From an uncultured Oleispira sp. (lineage in GTDB: Bacteria; Pseudomonadota; Gammaproteobacteria; Pseudomonadales; Oceanobacteraceae), in the NCBI GenBank assembly GCA_913061415.1, contig CAJXUD010000004.1, forward strand, positions 155,888 through 219,887: a stretch of 64,000 nucleotides of DNA. The letters run 5' to 3'. The position numbers and the translations under genes are program-made. Position 1 is the first letter of the stretch. Every line of letters starts with the position of its first letter. The notes under the pieces were generated by a model. The model was not told the DNA's origin and did no database searches. It worked only from the letters and a program-made list of their open reading frames with translations. This document shows, in pieces, positions 41,781 to 52,443 of the stretch.

Positions 41781-43721
41781 TTATACGATAAATTGCCCTA
41801 AAATAGTTTCTTGGTTACCAACTTGAGTCACCTGTGTTTTCATTGCCTTGTTTGTTTGTCCTGCGTTATCCATGACCTGCTGAGATAAATCGCGAATATT
41901 AGAAGTATTTCGGTTCATCTCTTCAGCAACCTGACTTTGCTCCTCAGCCGCACTCGCAATCTGTAAATTCATATCAGTGATTTGACGAATACTTTCACTG
42001 ATTAGCTCATTCGTTGCGTTCGCTTGCTGTGATTTTTCGACCGTTATCGTTGTTATTTGCTTACTATTATCCATAACATTTACAACCGCGGTTACACCCG
42101 TTTGTAACTTTTCTATCTTATTCCGAATCTCCGATGTCGACTCTTGAGTTCTTGCCGCTAAGTTTCTGACTTCATCGGCGACCACCGCAAAACCACGCCC
42201 CATTTCTCCAGCTCGAGCTGCTTCAATCGCAGCATTTAGAGCTAACAGATTAGTTTGCTCTGCAATACCGGTTATCACGCCTAAAATAGACTCAATACTC
42301 GCAGTATCACTTTCAAGCTCTTGTACAGCAATAACAGCCTCATCTATTTGACCGGATAATTGAGTAATAATTTGGGTTGTTTCGTTTATAGCATCGACTC
42401 CCTCTAACACAGCTTTATCTGCATTTTGCACCGCACTCGCTGCACTTTGCGCATTACTAGCAACCTCAAGTGCTGTACTCGCCATTTCATTCATTGCAGT
42501 GGCTAATTGTTCAACTTCCTTATTCTGTTGCTCCATTGCCTCCGTCGCAATGCTAGCTCCTTGAGCCGTTTGGTCTGTGCTCAGCATCATACTGGTACCA
42601 ATGACCTTGACCTCAGTAATCATCGTTTGCAGCTTTTCAGAGAAAGTATTAAAGCTTTTCGCGAGGCTAGAAAACTCAGCATCGGTATTGGTGTTCAACC
42701 GGCGTGTTAAATCCCCCTGTCCCGTAGCAACATCCTTCATCGCATCATTAAGAATTTTTAAAGGCAACATAAGCTGTTTGATTATTGCGCCTAAAGAAAA
42801 TACGGCAATAATCAACGCCAATATCGAATACATAATTGCATCCTGGCGCAACTTAGTCACAGGAGCAAAAATTATGTCCTCGCTTAGAACAATACCCAAA
42901 TACCAATCTAGACTTTCTAGAGGGCTAAAAATCAATAGATTATTATCGTTATCTATTTCTGTATGAGTCATGCCTGCGGTCAACGTGACATCACTATCGA
43001 ATACCTGAGACATGGGCTTACCATTGTAATTGGCTTTAGGATGAGCAATAAAATTGCCATCTTTACCTACTATAAATGCATAACCTGCGCCGAATAAATC
43101 AACGCTGTTACTAATATCAGCCAAGCCTTTCAAACTCACATCGGTAAATAGCGCACCTTTAAACTCACCATTAATCATTAAAGGCGCAGCCACTGAAACC
43201 ATAATTTCACCGGAAGCGACATCTGCATATGGCGCAGTAAATAATAGCCGATTCTGCTTTTTAGCCTCTTGATACCACATACGTTTTCTGGGGTCATAAT
43301 TGGAAGGTTGCCAGCTAGGATCATTACCGATGAAATGGCCATTTTCCAAGCCAATCCCAGCTAACAAAAAATGTTTCTTAATTATTGGCTGATTAAGCAC
43401 ACTCACAACATGTTCATCAGACAAGTCATTGCCAATCAGACTGATTGCATAAGCTGTCAAATCGGCTTTAGTTGCCATTACATCCACGACATTATTACTA
43501 AGCGAAGTAACGATCTCTTCGGTACTTGAATTAACCTGATTATTAATTTCAGTTTTAACTTGGAAGTACTGATAACTCGATAAAAACCCTAAAGATAAGA
43601 TTAAAATTAGGCTTGCCGCAATAGTGACTTTGTGGGCAAATTTCATGATGGGTAACTCCGAAAATTCACGATTACCTTTTAGTGTAGAAATAAATTCAGT
43701 GTTATTTATGCTTTTGCGCAT
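41781..43721 (-). CDS. Methyl-accepting chemotaxis protein with Cache sensor domain and HAMP
   Basis: Two TMs; [33 protein letters not shown]; signalling hairpin [44 protein letters not shown]-type motif. Confidence 0.94.
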   Translation of the reverse strand: MRKSINNTEFISTLKGNREFSELPIMKFAHKVTIAASLILILSLGFLSSYQYFQVKTEINNQVNSSTEEIVTSLSNNVVDVMATKADLTAYAISLIGNDLSDEHVVSVLNQPIIKKHFLLAGIGLENGHFIGNDPSWQPSNYDPRKRMWYQEAKKQNRLLFTAPYADVASGEIMVSVAAPLMINGEFKGALFTDVSLKGLADISNSVDLFGAGYAFIVGKDGNFIAHPKANYNGKPMSQVFDSDVTLTAGMTHTEIDNDNNLLIFSPLESLDWYLGIVLSEDIIFAPVTKLRQDAIMYSILALIIAVFSLGAIIKQLMLPLKILNDAMKDVATGQGDLTRRLNTNTDAEFSSLAKSFNTFSEKLQTMITEVKVIGTSMMLSTDQTAQGASIATEAMEQQNKEVEQLATAMNEMASTALEVASNAQSAASAVQNADKAVLEGVDAINETTQIITQLSGQIDEAVIAVQELESDTASIESILGVITGIAEQTNLLALNAAIEAARAGEMGRGFAVVADEVRNLAARTQESTSEIRNKIEKLQTGVTAVVNVMDNSKQITTITVEKSQQANATNELISESIRQITDMNLQIASAAEEQSQVAEEMNRNTSNIRDLSQQVMDNAGQTNKAMKTQVTQVGNQETILGQFIV

Positions 43722-43919
43722 TTTGGCCTAAATAGTACCTAATGATGGCAACAAAGACAGGATGTATAAGAATCAACAATTAAATCATAGATTTTTACTA
43801 TCAAAGCCATAAATATTAATAATTATTACTATGATATTGTTTCAGTCATTATGTATCGCATGGATTCACAAGAAGCCAACCAAAACACATAACCACCATA
43901 ATTTAAGTAGGAATACACA

Positions 43920-44477
43920 ATGATTAATACTGAAATCAAACCTTTTAACGCAACCGCTTTTAAACAGGGCGAGTTCGTAGAAATTTCTGAAAAAGATGTA
44001 CTAGGTAAGTGGGCTGTATTTTTCTTCTACCCAGCAGACTTCACTTTCGTATGCCCAACTGAGCTAGGCGACGTTGCTGACCATTATGAAGAACTACAGA
44101 AGCGTGGCGTAGAAGTATTCTCTGTTTCAACAGATACTCACTTTACTCACAAAGCATGGCACGACAGCTCTGAAACAATCGGTAAGATCAACTACTTCAT
44201 GGTCGGCGACCAAACTGGCAACATCACTAACAACTTCGGTGTGATGCGTGAAGGCCAAGGCCTTGCAGACCGTGCAACGTTCTTGGTTGACCCACAAGGT
44301 GTTATCCAGGCAATGGAAATCACTGCAGAAGGCATTGGCCGTGACGCTGAAGACCTAATGCGCAAAGTGAAAGCAGCACAATATGTTGCCGCTAACCCAG
44401 GTGAAGTTTGCCCAGCAGCATGGAAAGAAGGTGAAGCAACGCTAGCACCCTCTTTAGACCTTGTTGGTAAGATCTAA
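43920..44477 (+). CDS. ahpC: Alkyl hydroperoxide reductase subunit C
   Basis: [49 protein letters not shown]. Confidence 0.97.
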   Translation: MINTEIKPFNATAFKQGEFVEISEKDVLGKWAVFFFYPADFTFVCPTELGDVADHYEELQKRGVEVFSVSTDTHFTHKAWHDSSETIGKINYFMVGDQTGNITNNFGVMREGQGLADRATFLVDPQGVIQAMEITAEGIGRDAEDLMRKVKAAQYVAANPGEVCPAAWKEGEATLAPSLDLVGKI

Positions 44478-44545
44478 GTTAACAAGTTCAAGGTTAACAA
44501 AATCTAAATCGCTAGGCTGAGGTCTTGATTTTAGATTAGTAAAAC

Positions 44546-44576
44546 AATGCCCACTGCTTTCTTAGCAGTGGGCATT
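44546..44576 (+). terminator. Hairpin after ahpC (13-bp perfect stem)
   Basis: AATGCCCACTGCT-TTCTT-AGCAGTGGGCATT; weak T-tract. Confidence 0.65.
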
Positions 44577-44705
44577 TAGAAACAAAAAGCTCAAAAAATA
44601 TCTACGTCTATTTGGCCTCCAGTTAAGGAGAGACTCATTTCCATACGCATCCATCTTATATTGCGTAGAAAATTATTTAATTGAAAAACTTAAAATATTA
44701 CAGAA

Positions 44706-46313
44706 TTGGAAGGTATCGCTATGTTAGATCAAGCAATGAAAGACCAGTTAAAAGCCTATTTAGAAAACTTAAAAACCGACGTACATTTGGTTCTTAGTCT
44801 TGACGACAGTGATACCTCAAACAAGCTACAAGCGCTTGCCAATGACATTGCATCACTGAATGACAAAGTAAAAGTTATCGAAGATCAAAGCGCCAGTGCC
44901 CGTAAGCCTATTATGCAGGTTGTGAACCCAACCAAAAAAACAGCTATAGGTTTTGCCGGTTTACCAATGGGTCACGAATTCACGTCATTAGTATTGGCTC
45001 TACTTCACAGTGGTGGGCACCCAATGAAGTTAGAAGCTGACGTTATAGAGCAAATTGCAAACCTTGATGGCGACATGGACTTTGAAGTATTTATTTCACT
45101 AAGCTGCCAAAACTGCCCAGACGTTGTGCAAGCCTTGAACATGATGGCGGCGATTAATCCAAAGATTAAAACCACCATGATCGACGGCGCTGCTTTCCAA
45201 GACGAAGTCGCAGAACGCAACATTATGGCCGTACCGAGTGTTCTCTTAAATGGTGAAATATTCACACAAGGCCGCATTTCATTAACTGAAATTTTGAAGA
45301 AAGTAGCCTTGAAATTTGGAGACTCGGGTGCAGCGAAAAAAGAAGCCACCGCATTGAATGAAAAAGCGCCATACGAAGTATTAGTTGTTGGTGGTGGCCC
45401 TGCGGGTGCATCTGCTGCGATCTACGCCGCTCGTAAAGGCATTCGTACGGGTATTATTGCTGATCGTTTTGGTGGTCAGGTGATGGACACAATGTCGATT
45501 GAAAACTTTATTTCAGTCAAAGAAACCGAAGGTCCAAAGCTAGCCGCGGCGCTTGAAGAACATGTTAAAGAATACAACGTCGACATAATGAGCGAGCAAA
45601 AAGCCGATAACATTGTTGACGCTGAAAAAACTGAAGACGGTTACATTCACGTGCATTTAGAAAGTGGCGCAACCTTAAAAAGCCGCAGCGTTATTTTATC
45701 TACCGGCGCACGCTGGAGAGAAATGAACGTACCGGGCGAGCAAGAGTACCGTAACAAGGGCGTGGCTTACTGCCCACACTGTGACGGCCCTTTGTTTAAA
45801 GGCAAGCGCGTTGCGGTTATTGGTGGAGGTAACTCAGGTATTGAAGCGGCGATTGATTTAGCCGGTTTAGTAGAACATGTAACGGTATTAGAGTTTGCCG
45901 ATACGCTACGCGCCGACCAAGTATTGGTAAATAAAGCACAAAGTATGGGCAACATCGAAATCATTAAAGAAGCACTAACTACGGAAGTGATTGGTGACGG
46001 TACTCGCGTAACCGCATTAAACTACAAAGACCGTGCAACCGATGAGATAAAGACAATTGAACTAGCAGGCATATTCGTACAAATTGGCTTAGTTCCAAAC
46101 AGCGAATTCCTAAAGGATTCTGGTATCGAATTATCCCCACGCGGTGAAATTGAAGTATCCGCTAAGGGCGAAACGTCATTGCCAGGTATCTTTGCTGCAG
46201 GTGATGTGACTACTGTTCCTTATAAACAGATCATCATCGCCATGGGCGAAGGGTCAAAAGCCAGTTTAGGAGCCTTTGATTACTTAATCCGTAATTCTAC
46301 GCCAAAAAAATAG
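44706..46313 (+). CDS. ahpF: Alkyl hydroperoxide reductase subunit F
   Basis: [60 protein letters not shown]. Confidence 0.96.
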   Translation: MEGIAMLDQAMKDQLKAYLENLKTDVHLVLSLDDSDTSNKLQALANDIASLNDKVKVIEDQSASARKPIMQVVNPTKKTAIGFAGLPMGHEFTSLVLALLHSGGHPMKLEADVIEQIANLDGDMDFEVFISLSCQNCPDVVQALNMMAAINPKIKTTMIDGAAFQDEVAERNIMAVPSVLLNGEIFTQGRISLTEILKKVALKFGDSGAAKKEATALNEKAPYEVLVVGGGPAGASAAIYAARKGIRTGIIADRFGGQVMDTMSIENFISVKETEGPKLAAALEEHVKEYNVDIMSEQKADNIVDAEKTEDGYIHVHLESGATLKSRSVILSTGARWREMNVPGEQEYRNKGVAYCPHCDGPLFKGKRVAVIGGGNSGIEAAIDLAGLVEHVTVLEFADTLRADQVLVNKAQSMGNIEIIKEALTTEVIGDGTRVTALNYKDRATDEIKTIELAGIFVQIGLVPNSEFLKDSGIELSPRGEIEVSAKGETSLPGIFAAGDVTTVPYKQIIIAMGEGSKASLGAFDYLIRNSTPKK

Positions 46314-46343
46314 TCAACTGCCTATAGCTTTGTTTAAGTTTTC

Positions 46344-47534
46344 TTACTGAGGATTTTTTTCAAGGCCGCGATCAAGAATATACTGATTGCGGCCGCTGTT
46401 TTTTGCAGTATAGAGTGCTTCATCTGCACGAATACAAACCGAATCTACCGTATCAATAGCGAGAATAGGAGTAATACCAAAACTGCAAGTCACTGGATGG
46501 TTCAGCTCCTGAACCCCAAGTTTACCGTCATTGAGTAACTGCATTATCTGTTTTATTCTTTGAACTGCAATATTTTCCACACATTCTTGTATTACAATCA
46601 TAAATTCTTCACCACCAAATCTATAAATTTTATCTACCGGACGAATGTTAGACTCTACTAGGTTAACAAACGCTACCAAAACCTTATCACCCACATCATG
46701 ACCAAAGTTGTCGTTAATTGATTTAAAATAATCAATATCAGCAGCGATTAAAAACATATTTTTATCACTCATCCTCAGTCGCACAGCCATTTTCTCGATA
46801 TCTTGAAAATGATCTTGAAAAGATCTTCTATTTAATGCATTTGTTAACGAATCACGATAAGCAAACTGTTTAAGCTGTAGTGTTTTATCTTGTAAAGAGT
46901 TCTGCAATAAAAATTGCTTACGAGAATTTTTATGTTGAGCAATGGCTAAAAGTATTCCAGCACCATTCCCCAAACTGTATCCTAGTACCATCATTATTTG
47001 GCTATGAACATTTAGCTCTTTTACTGATAACACAATAATAATAGCGATGAATGCATGGTATACACATACAATTAGAGATAACTTTACAGTCAGTATTCCA
47101 GAAGCATATAAACAGATCATAATGATGATATCGAATAGAGCATATAACGCATAATCATCTTGAAAGGTAAATGAGCCCAGTTCGAGAATCATAAAAATTA
47201 TTAATAACGTACTAAATACCAGGGTATCGTAAGAAGTATGACGTCGAACTCGTGTAATTAATAACAGAAAAATAATACATACCGTTATTTGGATCAGTCT
47301 CTGTGCCAGCAAGAAGGTACCCCAAGGCGCTGGCTTTACAATCATATAATCCGAAAGCATAAACATGGGCATCGCTATAGTAACAAAAGCACAAAGCCTA
47401 AACACTAAGCGACACTGTCTGGGCAACACCTCCTGTCGAAAAGCATTTTCTTTATCCAGATCCTTAAAAACAGCAAAGAATTGACTAATGTGCGGTGATT
47501 CAGAATCAACTCCTAGGATCTTCTCTATGTTCAT
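46344..47534 (-). CDS. Membrane-bound GGDEF diguanylate cyclase
   Basis: DSLTNALNRRSF...DIDYFKSINDNFGHDVGDKVL...YRFGGEEFMI; several TMs. Confidence 0.94.
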   Translation of the reverse strand: MNIEKILGVDSESPHISQFFAVFKDLDKENAFRQEVLPRQCRLVFRLCAFVTIAMPMFMLSDYMIVKPAPWGTFLLAQRLIQITVCIIFLLLITRVRRHTSYDTLVFSTLLIIFMILELGSFTFQDDYALYALFDIIIMICLYASGILTVKLSLIVCVYHAFIAIIIVLSVKELNVHSQIMMVLGYSLGNGAGILLAIAQHKNSRKQFLLQNSLQDKTLQLKQFAYRDSLTNALNRRSFQDHFQDIEKMAVRLRMSDKNMFLIAADIDYFKSINDNFGHDVGDKVLVAFVNLVESNIRPVDKIYRFGGEEFMIVIQECVENIAVQRIKQIMQLLNDGKLGVQELNHPVTCSFGITPILAIDTVDSVCIRADEALYTAKNSGRNQYILDRGLEKNPQ

Positions 47535-47932
47535 TACTGTGCCCCAATTATCGCCGATAATATTCGTTTAGTCATAATGTAGTTCAACTTAGCTATCCTT
47601 CCACGCTTATAACGTAGTGAATTAAAAGTAGATAAACTCACTTAATGGAGCATAAAATTTCGCTGTTAAACTAAAAATCTGTCTGATCAGTTGCTTATAT
47701 AAATATTTGAGGTATGGTTAATACATTATTAATGATTAAATTTTTGGTTTAGTTATGATTAAGGTTACAAAATACTGCTACTGGAGAACTTCTCCTATCC
47801 TCCCCCACTTCTGAGCGAAACTCCGCTCAAGTCCGTCTATAGAATTAAATTTATCCTAAAAATGTTTATTCCGTTATTTTATTGCGGCGCGTAATCGTGC
47901 CTATATTTTGGTTATTGGTATTAGGGGGCGTG

Positions 47933-48259
47933 ATGAAGAATCACCTTTCTTTGGTTCGTATTGTTGAAGATTTTAAAAACAAGAGTACGCGAAATATTAA
48001 TCGAGTGTATCAAGCTCAAATAGGTAGCAAGATTAAGCTATTAGATAAGCAGACGTTTACCAGTTCTCGCATAACGTTAACCGAACCTGACGACAGTGAT
48101 CCACACTCAGGTAGGGTTTCTTACCTTTCGGCACTCGGTTCTGAGCTATTAGGTACGGTATCAGGGCAAAACATCAGTGTTGATGTCTTTGGCAGAGTAA
48201 TTGATTTTCAGGTTTTGAGTATCATAAATACTCAACCGCCCAAGGGAGGTAATCATTGA
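47933..48259 (+). CDS. Stand-alone GreA/GreB-C-terminal-domain-like (Rnk-like) protein
   Basis: GRVSYLSALGSELLGTVSGQNISVDVFGRVIDFQVLSI; ATG at 47933 preceded by TTAGGGGGCGTG. Confidence 0.6.
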   Translation: MKNHLSLVRIVEDFKNKSTRNINRVYQAQIGSKIKLLDKQTFTSSRITLTEPDDSDPHSGRVSYLSALGSELLGTVSGQNISVDVFGRVIDFQVLSIINTQPPKGGNH

Positions 48260-48339
48260 TTCAATATGAAGTTTTAAATGCGTGACAACATCTAATTACT
48301 TTAATACTGATTTAATACTGAATTTTTGAGGAAGTCATC

Positions 48340-48441
48340 ATGGCTAAGAACGTTAAAAAGCAGCCCAAACGAACATTGAAAGAAAAGCGTAACGACAAAA
48401 AAGATAAACGTAAATTGACTAGTGCGGCGAATCTTAAATAG
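48340..48441 (+). CDS. 33-aa Lys/Arg-rich small protein, not in the ORF track
   Basis: MAKNVKKQPKRTLKEKRNDKKDKRKLTSAANLK*, SD GAGGAAG, followed by a terminator. Confidence 0.65.
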   Translation: MAKNVKKQPKRTLKEKRNDKKDKRKLTSAANLK

Positions 48442-48448
48442 CACCCCT

Positions 48449-48478
48449 GGGCGCATATTATGCGCCCATTTTCTTTTT
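48449..48478 (+). terminator. Terminator after the small basic ORF
   Basis: GGGCGCAT-ATT-ATGCGCCC followed by ATTTTCTTTTT. Confidence 0.88.
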
Positions 48479-48533
48479 AAGAGTTTGATGCCCCTATAAG
48501 TAATGACGAAGTAAAGAGAGAACTACGCCATTA

Positions 48534-49016
48534 CTATGAGGTGAATGCTTTTACTTCTAACGTGAATTCCTTTGATTGACGACTCCTACACAAATCATCT
48601 CCATCATCGTATGGTTCTTCAGTAAAAGGATCCTCAATCTGAGTATTTTCATAATATTGATTATCATTTAAACCTTCTTGCTCAGTCGCCCTAACTTTTA
48701 TTTTGATGTTATAAGAGCCGACCTGAAGTGGTGTCCCGATGATTTGTATTGATCGATTGTCATCATTAACTACAAACTCAAGCCCATATGGTAAATTTCC
48801 TACATATTCAAAATCATACGCATACCAAGCGTCATAACTATTATTTTCAATGGTTACTGTTATTTCAGCAAAGTACTCTTCGTTTAATACTGCAACAGGA
48901 ATATCATCTTCATCAAAACGGGGGCCATCAAGATTTATACAGTCAGACAGTGTATCTTTTAATTGATCACAACCCACTATGGTTAATAAAATGAAAGCGA
49001 ATGCGATGAATTTCAA
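48534..49016 (-). CDS. Putative lipoprotein with Ig/cadherin-like fold
   Basis: MKFIAFAFILLTIVGCDQ lipobox; GLEFVVNDDNRSIQIIGTPLQVGSYNIKIKV. Confidence 0.65.
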   Translation of the reverse strand: MKFIAFAFILLTIVGCDQLKDTLSDCINLDGPRFDEDDIPVAVLNEEYFAEITVTIENNSYDAWYAYDFEYVGNLPYGLEFVVNDDNRSIQIIGTPLQVGSYNIKIKVRATEQEGLNDNQYYENTQIEDPFTEEPYDDGDDLCRSRQSKEFTLEVKAFTS

Positions 49017-49043
49017 TTTTAATCTTCCTAGATTAGGATCGTT

Positions 49044-49289
49044 TTATCTTTTTTTAATCGGTGTAAAAAATACGATACCCATTATGCACACAAAGGCCCC
49101 ACTCATAATTAGACTAAGGTCGTTCGTTAAATAGTTAGATATTAATAACAACAAAAGCCAAAGCATTGAAATCCATGAGGTACTCCAGCCCTCATGACAA
49201 TTTGAACACTTATTGGTTATAGCTGGCCCAGTAAAAAATTTACTAAACATACTAATGGTAGCTTTTTGACAGTGCGGGCAGTTATACAT
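49044..49289 (-). CDS. Zinc-ribbon plus TM small protein
   Basis: MYNCPHCQKATIS...NKCSNCHEGW then two TM segments. Confidence 0.6.
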   Translation of the reverse strand: MYNCPHCQKATISMFSKFFTGPAITNKCSNCHEGWSTSWISMLWLLLLLISNYLTNDLSLIMSGAFVCIMGIVFFTPIKKR

Positions 49290-49404
49290 AGTAAATCCTT
49301 TTAATCGCTTCTCCAGCTGCTCCCAGCAGCTGGTAGAAGATACTTTAATTGATTATAAATAACATTACTATAATGCTCAGGTAGTAATAACCGTCTCTTA
49401 CGCG

Positions 49405-50979
49405 TTAATTATCAGACACTAAATTTCGCCCTCTAGGCGCATCACTTTCATTTAATACACTTTCTGTATGTAAAAACTCAGCAGCCTCTGCAGATTCTTT
49501 AACCTTTTTTGAGCTGCGTTGTAGCATTTCTGTTTCAAACTCGGTTAATACGCTTGCCCTAATACCCGCTTCTCGCCAATTTGATTGGGATCGACAGGCT
49601 CTGGTGATGGTACGCGCTAGCGATAAAGCATCCAGCAGTGCTTGGTTGGCTCCTTGGCCTTTAAACGGACTCATCGGATGCGCAGCATCTCCTATTAGGG
49701 TTGCGTGAAGGCCTTTTTCTAGCTGATGCGGTTCAAGCAGTGCTCTATCGTAAGCGGGGTATCCCGATACTTGCTGAGCTTGAGTTGCTTTGATGATTTG
49801 AGGGATAGGGGAATGCCATTGACAGCGTTTTATCGCTTCTTGCTTTAAGGCTTCTGGGCCTTGAGCACTTAATTTTTTAGCGTCACCTTCTTCCATGGGG
49901 AAACTCAGTTGCCACATTACTGAATTGGAAGTAAAAGGCATTATGTACATACGTTCATGGCCATTAGCGGTTTGGAATACCGTTGCAGAATCTAACAAGT
50001 CACTTTTGATAGAATCAGTTTTTAGAACATCATCATACTCATCCTTAATGTCGGCTAGAGGGCAAATGCCCAAAATCACAATACAGCCTAAATATTGTAA
50101 GGGTGACGCTTCTTCTGTGATTAATGTTTTTCGTACAGCGCTGCGTATGCCATCGGCACCGACAACCAAATCTGCGTAATCGGTTTGATTTTGTTTATGC
50201 CAAAGACCTGTTTTCTCATCTTGAACTTGAACCTGAAAGTTAAGTTCAACACCCTTGCCATTACTGTGCTTGTCGGCTCTTTGTTTGAGATCGATTAGCT
50301 GGTGATTCCATTGTACTCGGCTCTTTATTTGACTGTCTAATGGCTCATCTGATGACTCATCAAATTGCTCACCGAGCTGTTCAAGCAGTGCTTTGCGTAA
50401 CAACTGTCTCGCAATATGAATATTTGTACGCTTAGGCTCAGCCTGTGCTTCTGTAGGAACCCATTTTCTTACTCCCCATTCGCCCAGGACTCGACCTTCA
50501 GTATTGTGTACAACGTGTCGCGTCGAAACAATGCCTTGCGCTAACGAAAATATACCCAAGCCTTCAATGGCTTTACTGGCTTGCTGTAGCGTAAGTCCAT
50601 AACCTTGAGAGCGTGCTTCAAAACCGCTATCGCGCTCATAAAGAGTAAAAGGAATACCGCGATGTAAGCAAGCAACCGCCAGAGCAACACCCCCAATGCC
50701 ACCACCAATAATGGCAACCTTGGGATAATTTTTAGTATCCGGAATTATATCTGACAAAGAGTGTTCAGGACTGCGGAGCAAGCCTGAGCCTGAACAGTTT
50801 GAGCATAGATCGAGATGAGGTTTTGGACGCACGGGAGCGGGGCCTGCGCCATTTGATTTCTCAAATGCTTCTACGGCCCTTTGGTAGTTTAATCGTACTT
50901 TTTTACGCAGACGCTTAGTCTTTCGGCCACGACCTTGGCACTCAGAACAGGTAACCCAACAACCTACTTCACTCTTCAC
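49405..50979 (-). CDS. FAD-dependent monooxygenase with N-terminal DnaJ-like CxxCxGxG zinc-binding segment
   Basis: CSECQGRGRK...CSNCSGSGLL; VAIIGGGIGGVALAVACLHRGI; LIGDAAHPMSPFKGQGANQALLDALSLA. Confidence 0.88.
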   Translation of the reverse strand: MKSEVGCWVTCSECQGRGRKTKRLRKKVRLNYQRAVEAFEKSNGAGPAPVRPKPHLDLCSNCSGSGLLRSPEHSLSDIIPDTKNYPKVAIIGGGIGGVALAVACLHRGIPFTLYERDSGFEARSQGYGLTLQQASKAIEGLGIFSLAQGIVSTRHVVHNTEGRVLGEWGVRKWVPTEAQAEPKRTNIHIARQLLRKALLEQLGEQFDESSDEPLDSQIKSRVQWNHQLIDLKQRADKHSNGKGVELNFQVQVQDEKTGLWHKQNQTDYADLVVGADGIRSAVRKTLITEEASPLQYLGCIVILGICPLADIKDEYDDVLKTDSIKSDLLDSATVFQTANGHERMYIMPFTSNSVMWQLSFPMEEGDAKKLSAQGPEALKQEAIKRCQWHSPIPQIIKATQAQQVSGYPAYDRALLEPHQLEKGLHATLIGDAAHPMSPFKGQGANQALLDALSLARTITRACRSQSNWREAGIRASVLTEFETEMLQRSSKKVKESAEAAEFLHTESVLNESDAPRGRNLVSDN

Positions 50980-51064
50980 CGCTAGCGTCCATCCTATGAT
51001 TGATACTCTTACATAAGATAATTATAACGCTCATTGCAAGTGAAGACCGCTTAACTCAGCAAAT

Positions 51065-51643
51065 TTAATTGTGGGTTTGCATATTTTTTTGAACGATCAT
51101 ACTCATTTCATCAACAGAGGTTTGATCTGAAAAGTGGGTAATATACTGCCCTTGCTTATCCATAAGGTAAATCATCGAGCTGTGATCATAGCTGTAATTA
51201 TCAGAATCAGGATCTTTTGATTTGAACGAATAAGCCCGATAAGCCGTTTTTACCTGCTCAAGCTGCTCTTCACTGCCTGTTAGCCCAACAAAACTAGAAT
51301 GGTAATACCCAAGGTACGTCGTCATTCTTTCTGGTGTATCGCGCTCAGGATCAACTGTGATAAAAACAGGGGTTATTTTACTTTCAAAATTATCAATCTG
51401 TTTTAATGCCCGTATCATTCGGCTAAGCCCTAGTGGACAAACACTGGGGCAATTTGTAAAACCAAAGAAAACCATCATGTATTTATCTTGAAAGTTTTTC
51501 TCAGTAACCGCCGAACCGGTATGATCAATTAAACTAAAAGCCCCACCGATTAATGAAGCGCCCGTTACTTGATGACTATCTGGCAGCTCTGCCCAAGCAG
51601 GAGTCAATAAATAACAGCATAAGGCTAGAAATAATATTCTCAT
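51065..51643 (-). CDS. SCO1/SenC/PrrC family copper/thiol protein
   Basis: MVFFGFTNCPSVCPLGLSRMIRAL...ITPVFITVDPERDTPERMTTYL; ATG at 51643 overlaps the upstream TAA (TAATG). Confidence 0.92.
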   Translation of the reverse strand: MRILFLALCCYLLTPAWAELPDSHQVTGASLIGGAFSLIDHTGSAVTEKNFQDKYMMVFFGFTNCPSVCPLGLSRMIRALKQIDNFESKITPVFITVDPERDTPERMTTYLGYYHSSFVGLTGSEEQLEQVKTAYRAYSFKSKDPDSDNYSYDHSSMIYLMDKQGQYITHFSDQTSVDEMSMIVQKNMQTHN

Positions 51644-52440
51644 TAGTTTTCCTCTAAGACTAATCGAAAGCCTAAATTTGCGGCAGGTTCTAACGTTGCA
51701 CAACCACCACTATAAGTATCGACAATAAAATCAGGAATATGTGATCGATTCTCACCCTGTACAATTCGGGTGGTACAGGCACGAGGAGTATTTAACTCAG
51801 CTATAGAATATTTTTTTAGTTTTTTATCTTTAGATGCATACCAACAGGTAAGCGTCCATTCCCAAACATTGCCTTGGTAATCAGAAAAACCAATTTCATT
51901 TTCTTTAAATGACCCCTGGGGCATGGTTTTTTTTGAGATTTCTCGAATTTTTTGTAAATCCGAATAATCATATTGAATTTCGATATTGCGATGATCTTTG
52001 CCTAAATGTGCGGCATAAATCCATTCTTCTTCTGTCGGCAAACGATAATACTTATTGGTATGTGAAGAATACCACTTAGAAAAAGCATAAGCATCGTGCC
52101 AATTAATTCTTACAACCGGTGAATCAAGCGTTTCACCTTCTCTTAACGTTGCGGGTCTATTACACCCTTTAAATTTAAAGCACTCGTTCCAAAGGCGGTT
52201 GCTTACTTCAAACTTGCCAATTTGGAAAGCGGAGCCAAACGCTACTTTCTTTTCCAGATGATCTAACTTAAAAAAGTTATTATCCGGAATTAATAAGGTA
52301 TAACTTCCTGCTGGAACTGAAATCAAGGGATAATCAATTGCATTCAATTGATTATCCTCTTGTGCGGCACTACTAACTTCAATCGTTAAGATAGAAATAG
52401 GTAGTGCCAACAGAACCGCAATCACTTTGCGAATATTCAT
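51643..52440 (-). CDS. nirV: SUMF1/FGE-domain protein, NirV-like
   Basis: KFEVSNRLWNECFKFKGC...RINWHDAYAFSKWYSSHTNKYYRLPTEEEWIYAA...GNVWEWT; directly downstream of nirK. Confidence 0.82.
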   Translation of the reverse strand: MNIRKVIAVLLALPISILTIEVSSAAQEDNQLNAIDYPLISVPAGSYTLLIPDNNFFKLDHLEKKVAFGSAFQIGKFEVSNRLWNECFKFKGCNRPATLREGETLDSPVVRINWHDAYAFSKWYSSHTNKYYRLPTEEEWIYAAHLGKDHRNIEIQYDYSDLQKIREISKKTMPQGSFKENEIGFSDYQGNVWEWTLTCWYASKDKKLKKYSIAELNTPRACTTRIVQGENRSHIPDFIVDTYSGGCATLEPAANLGFRLVLEEN

Positions 52441-52443
52441 TGC

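Noticed and set aside
42507-42966. Plus-strand ORFs in the MCP gene
   Set aside because: Antisense to a well-supported chemotaxis receptor.
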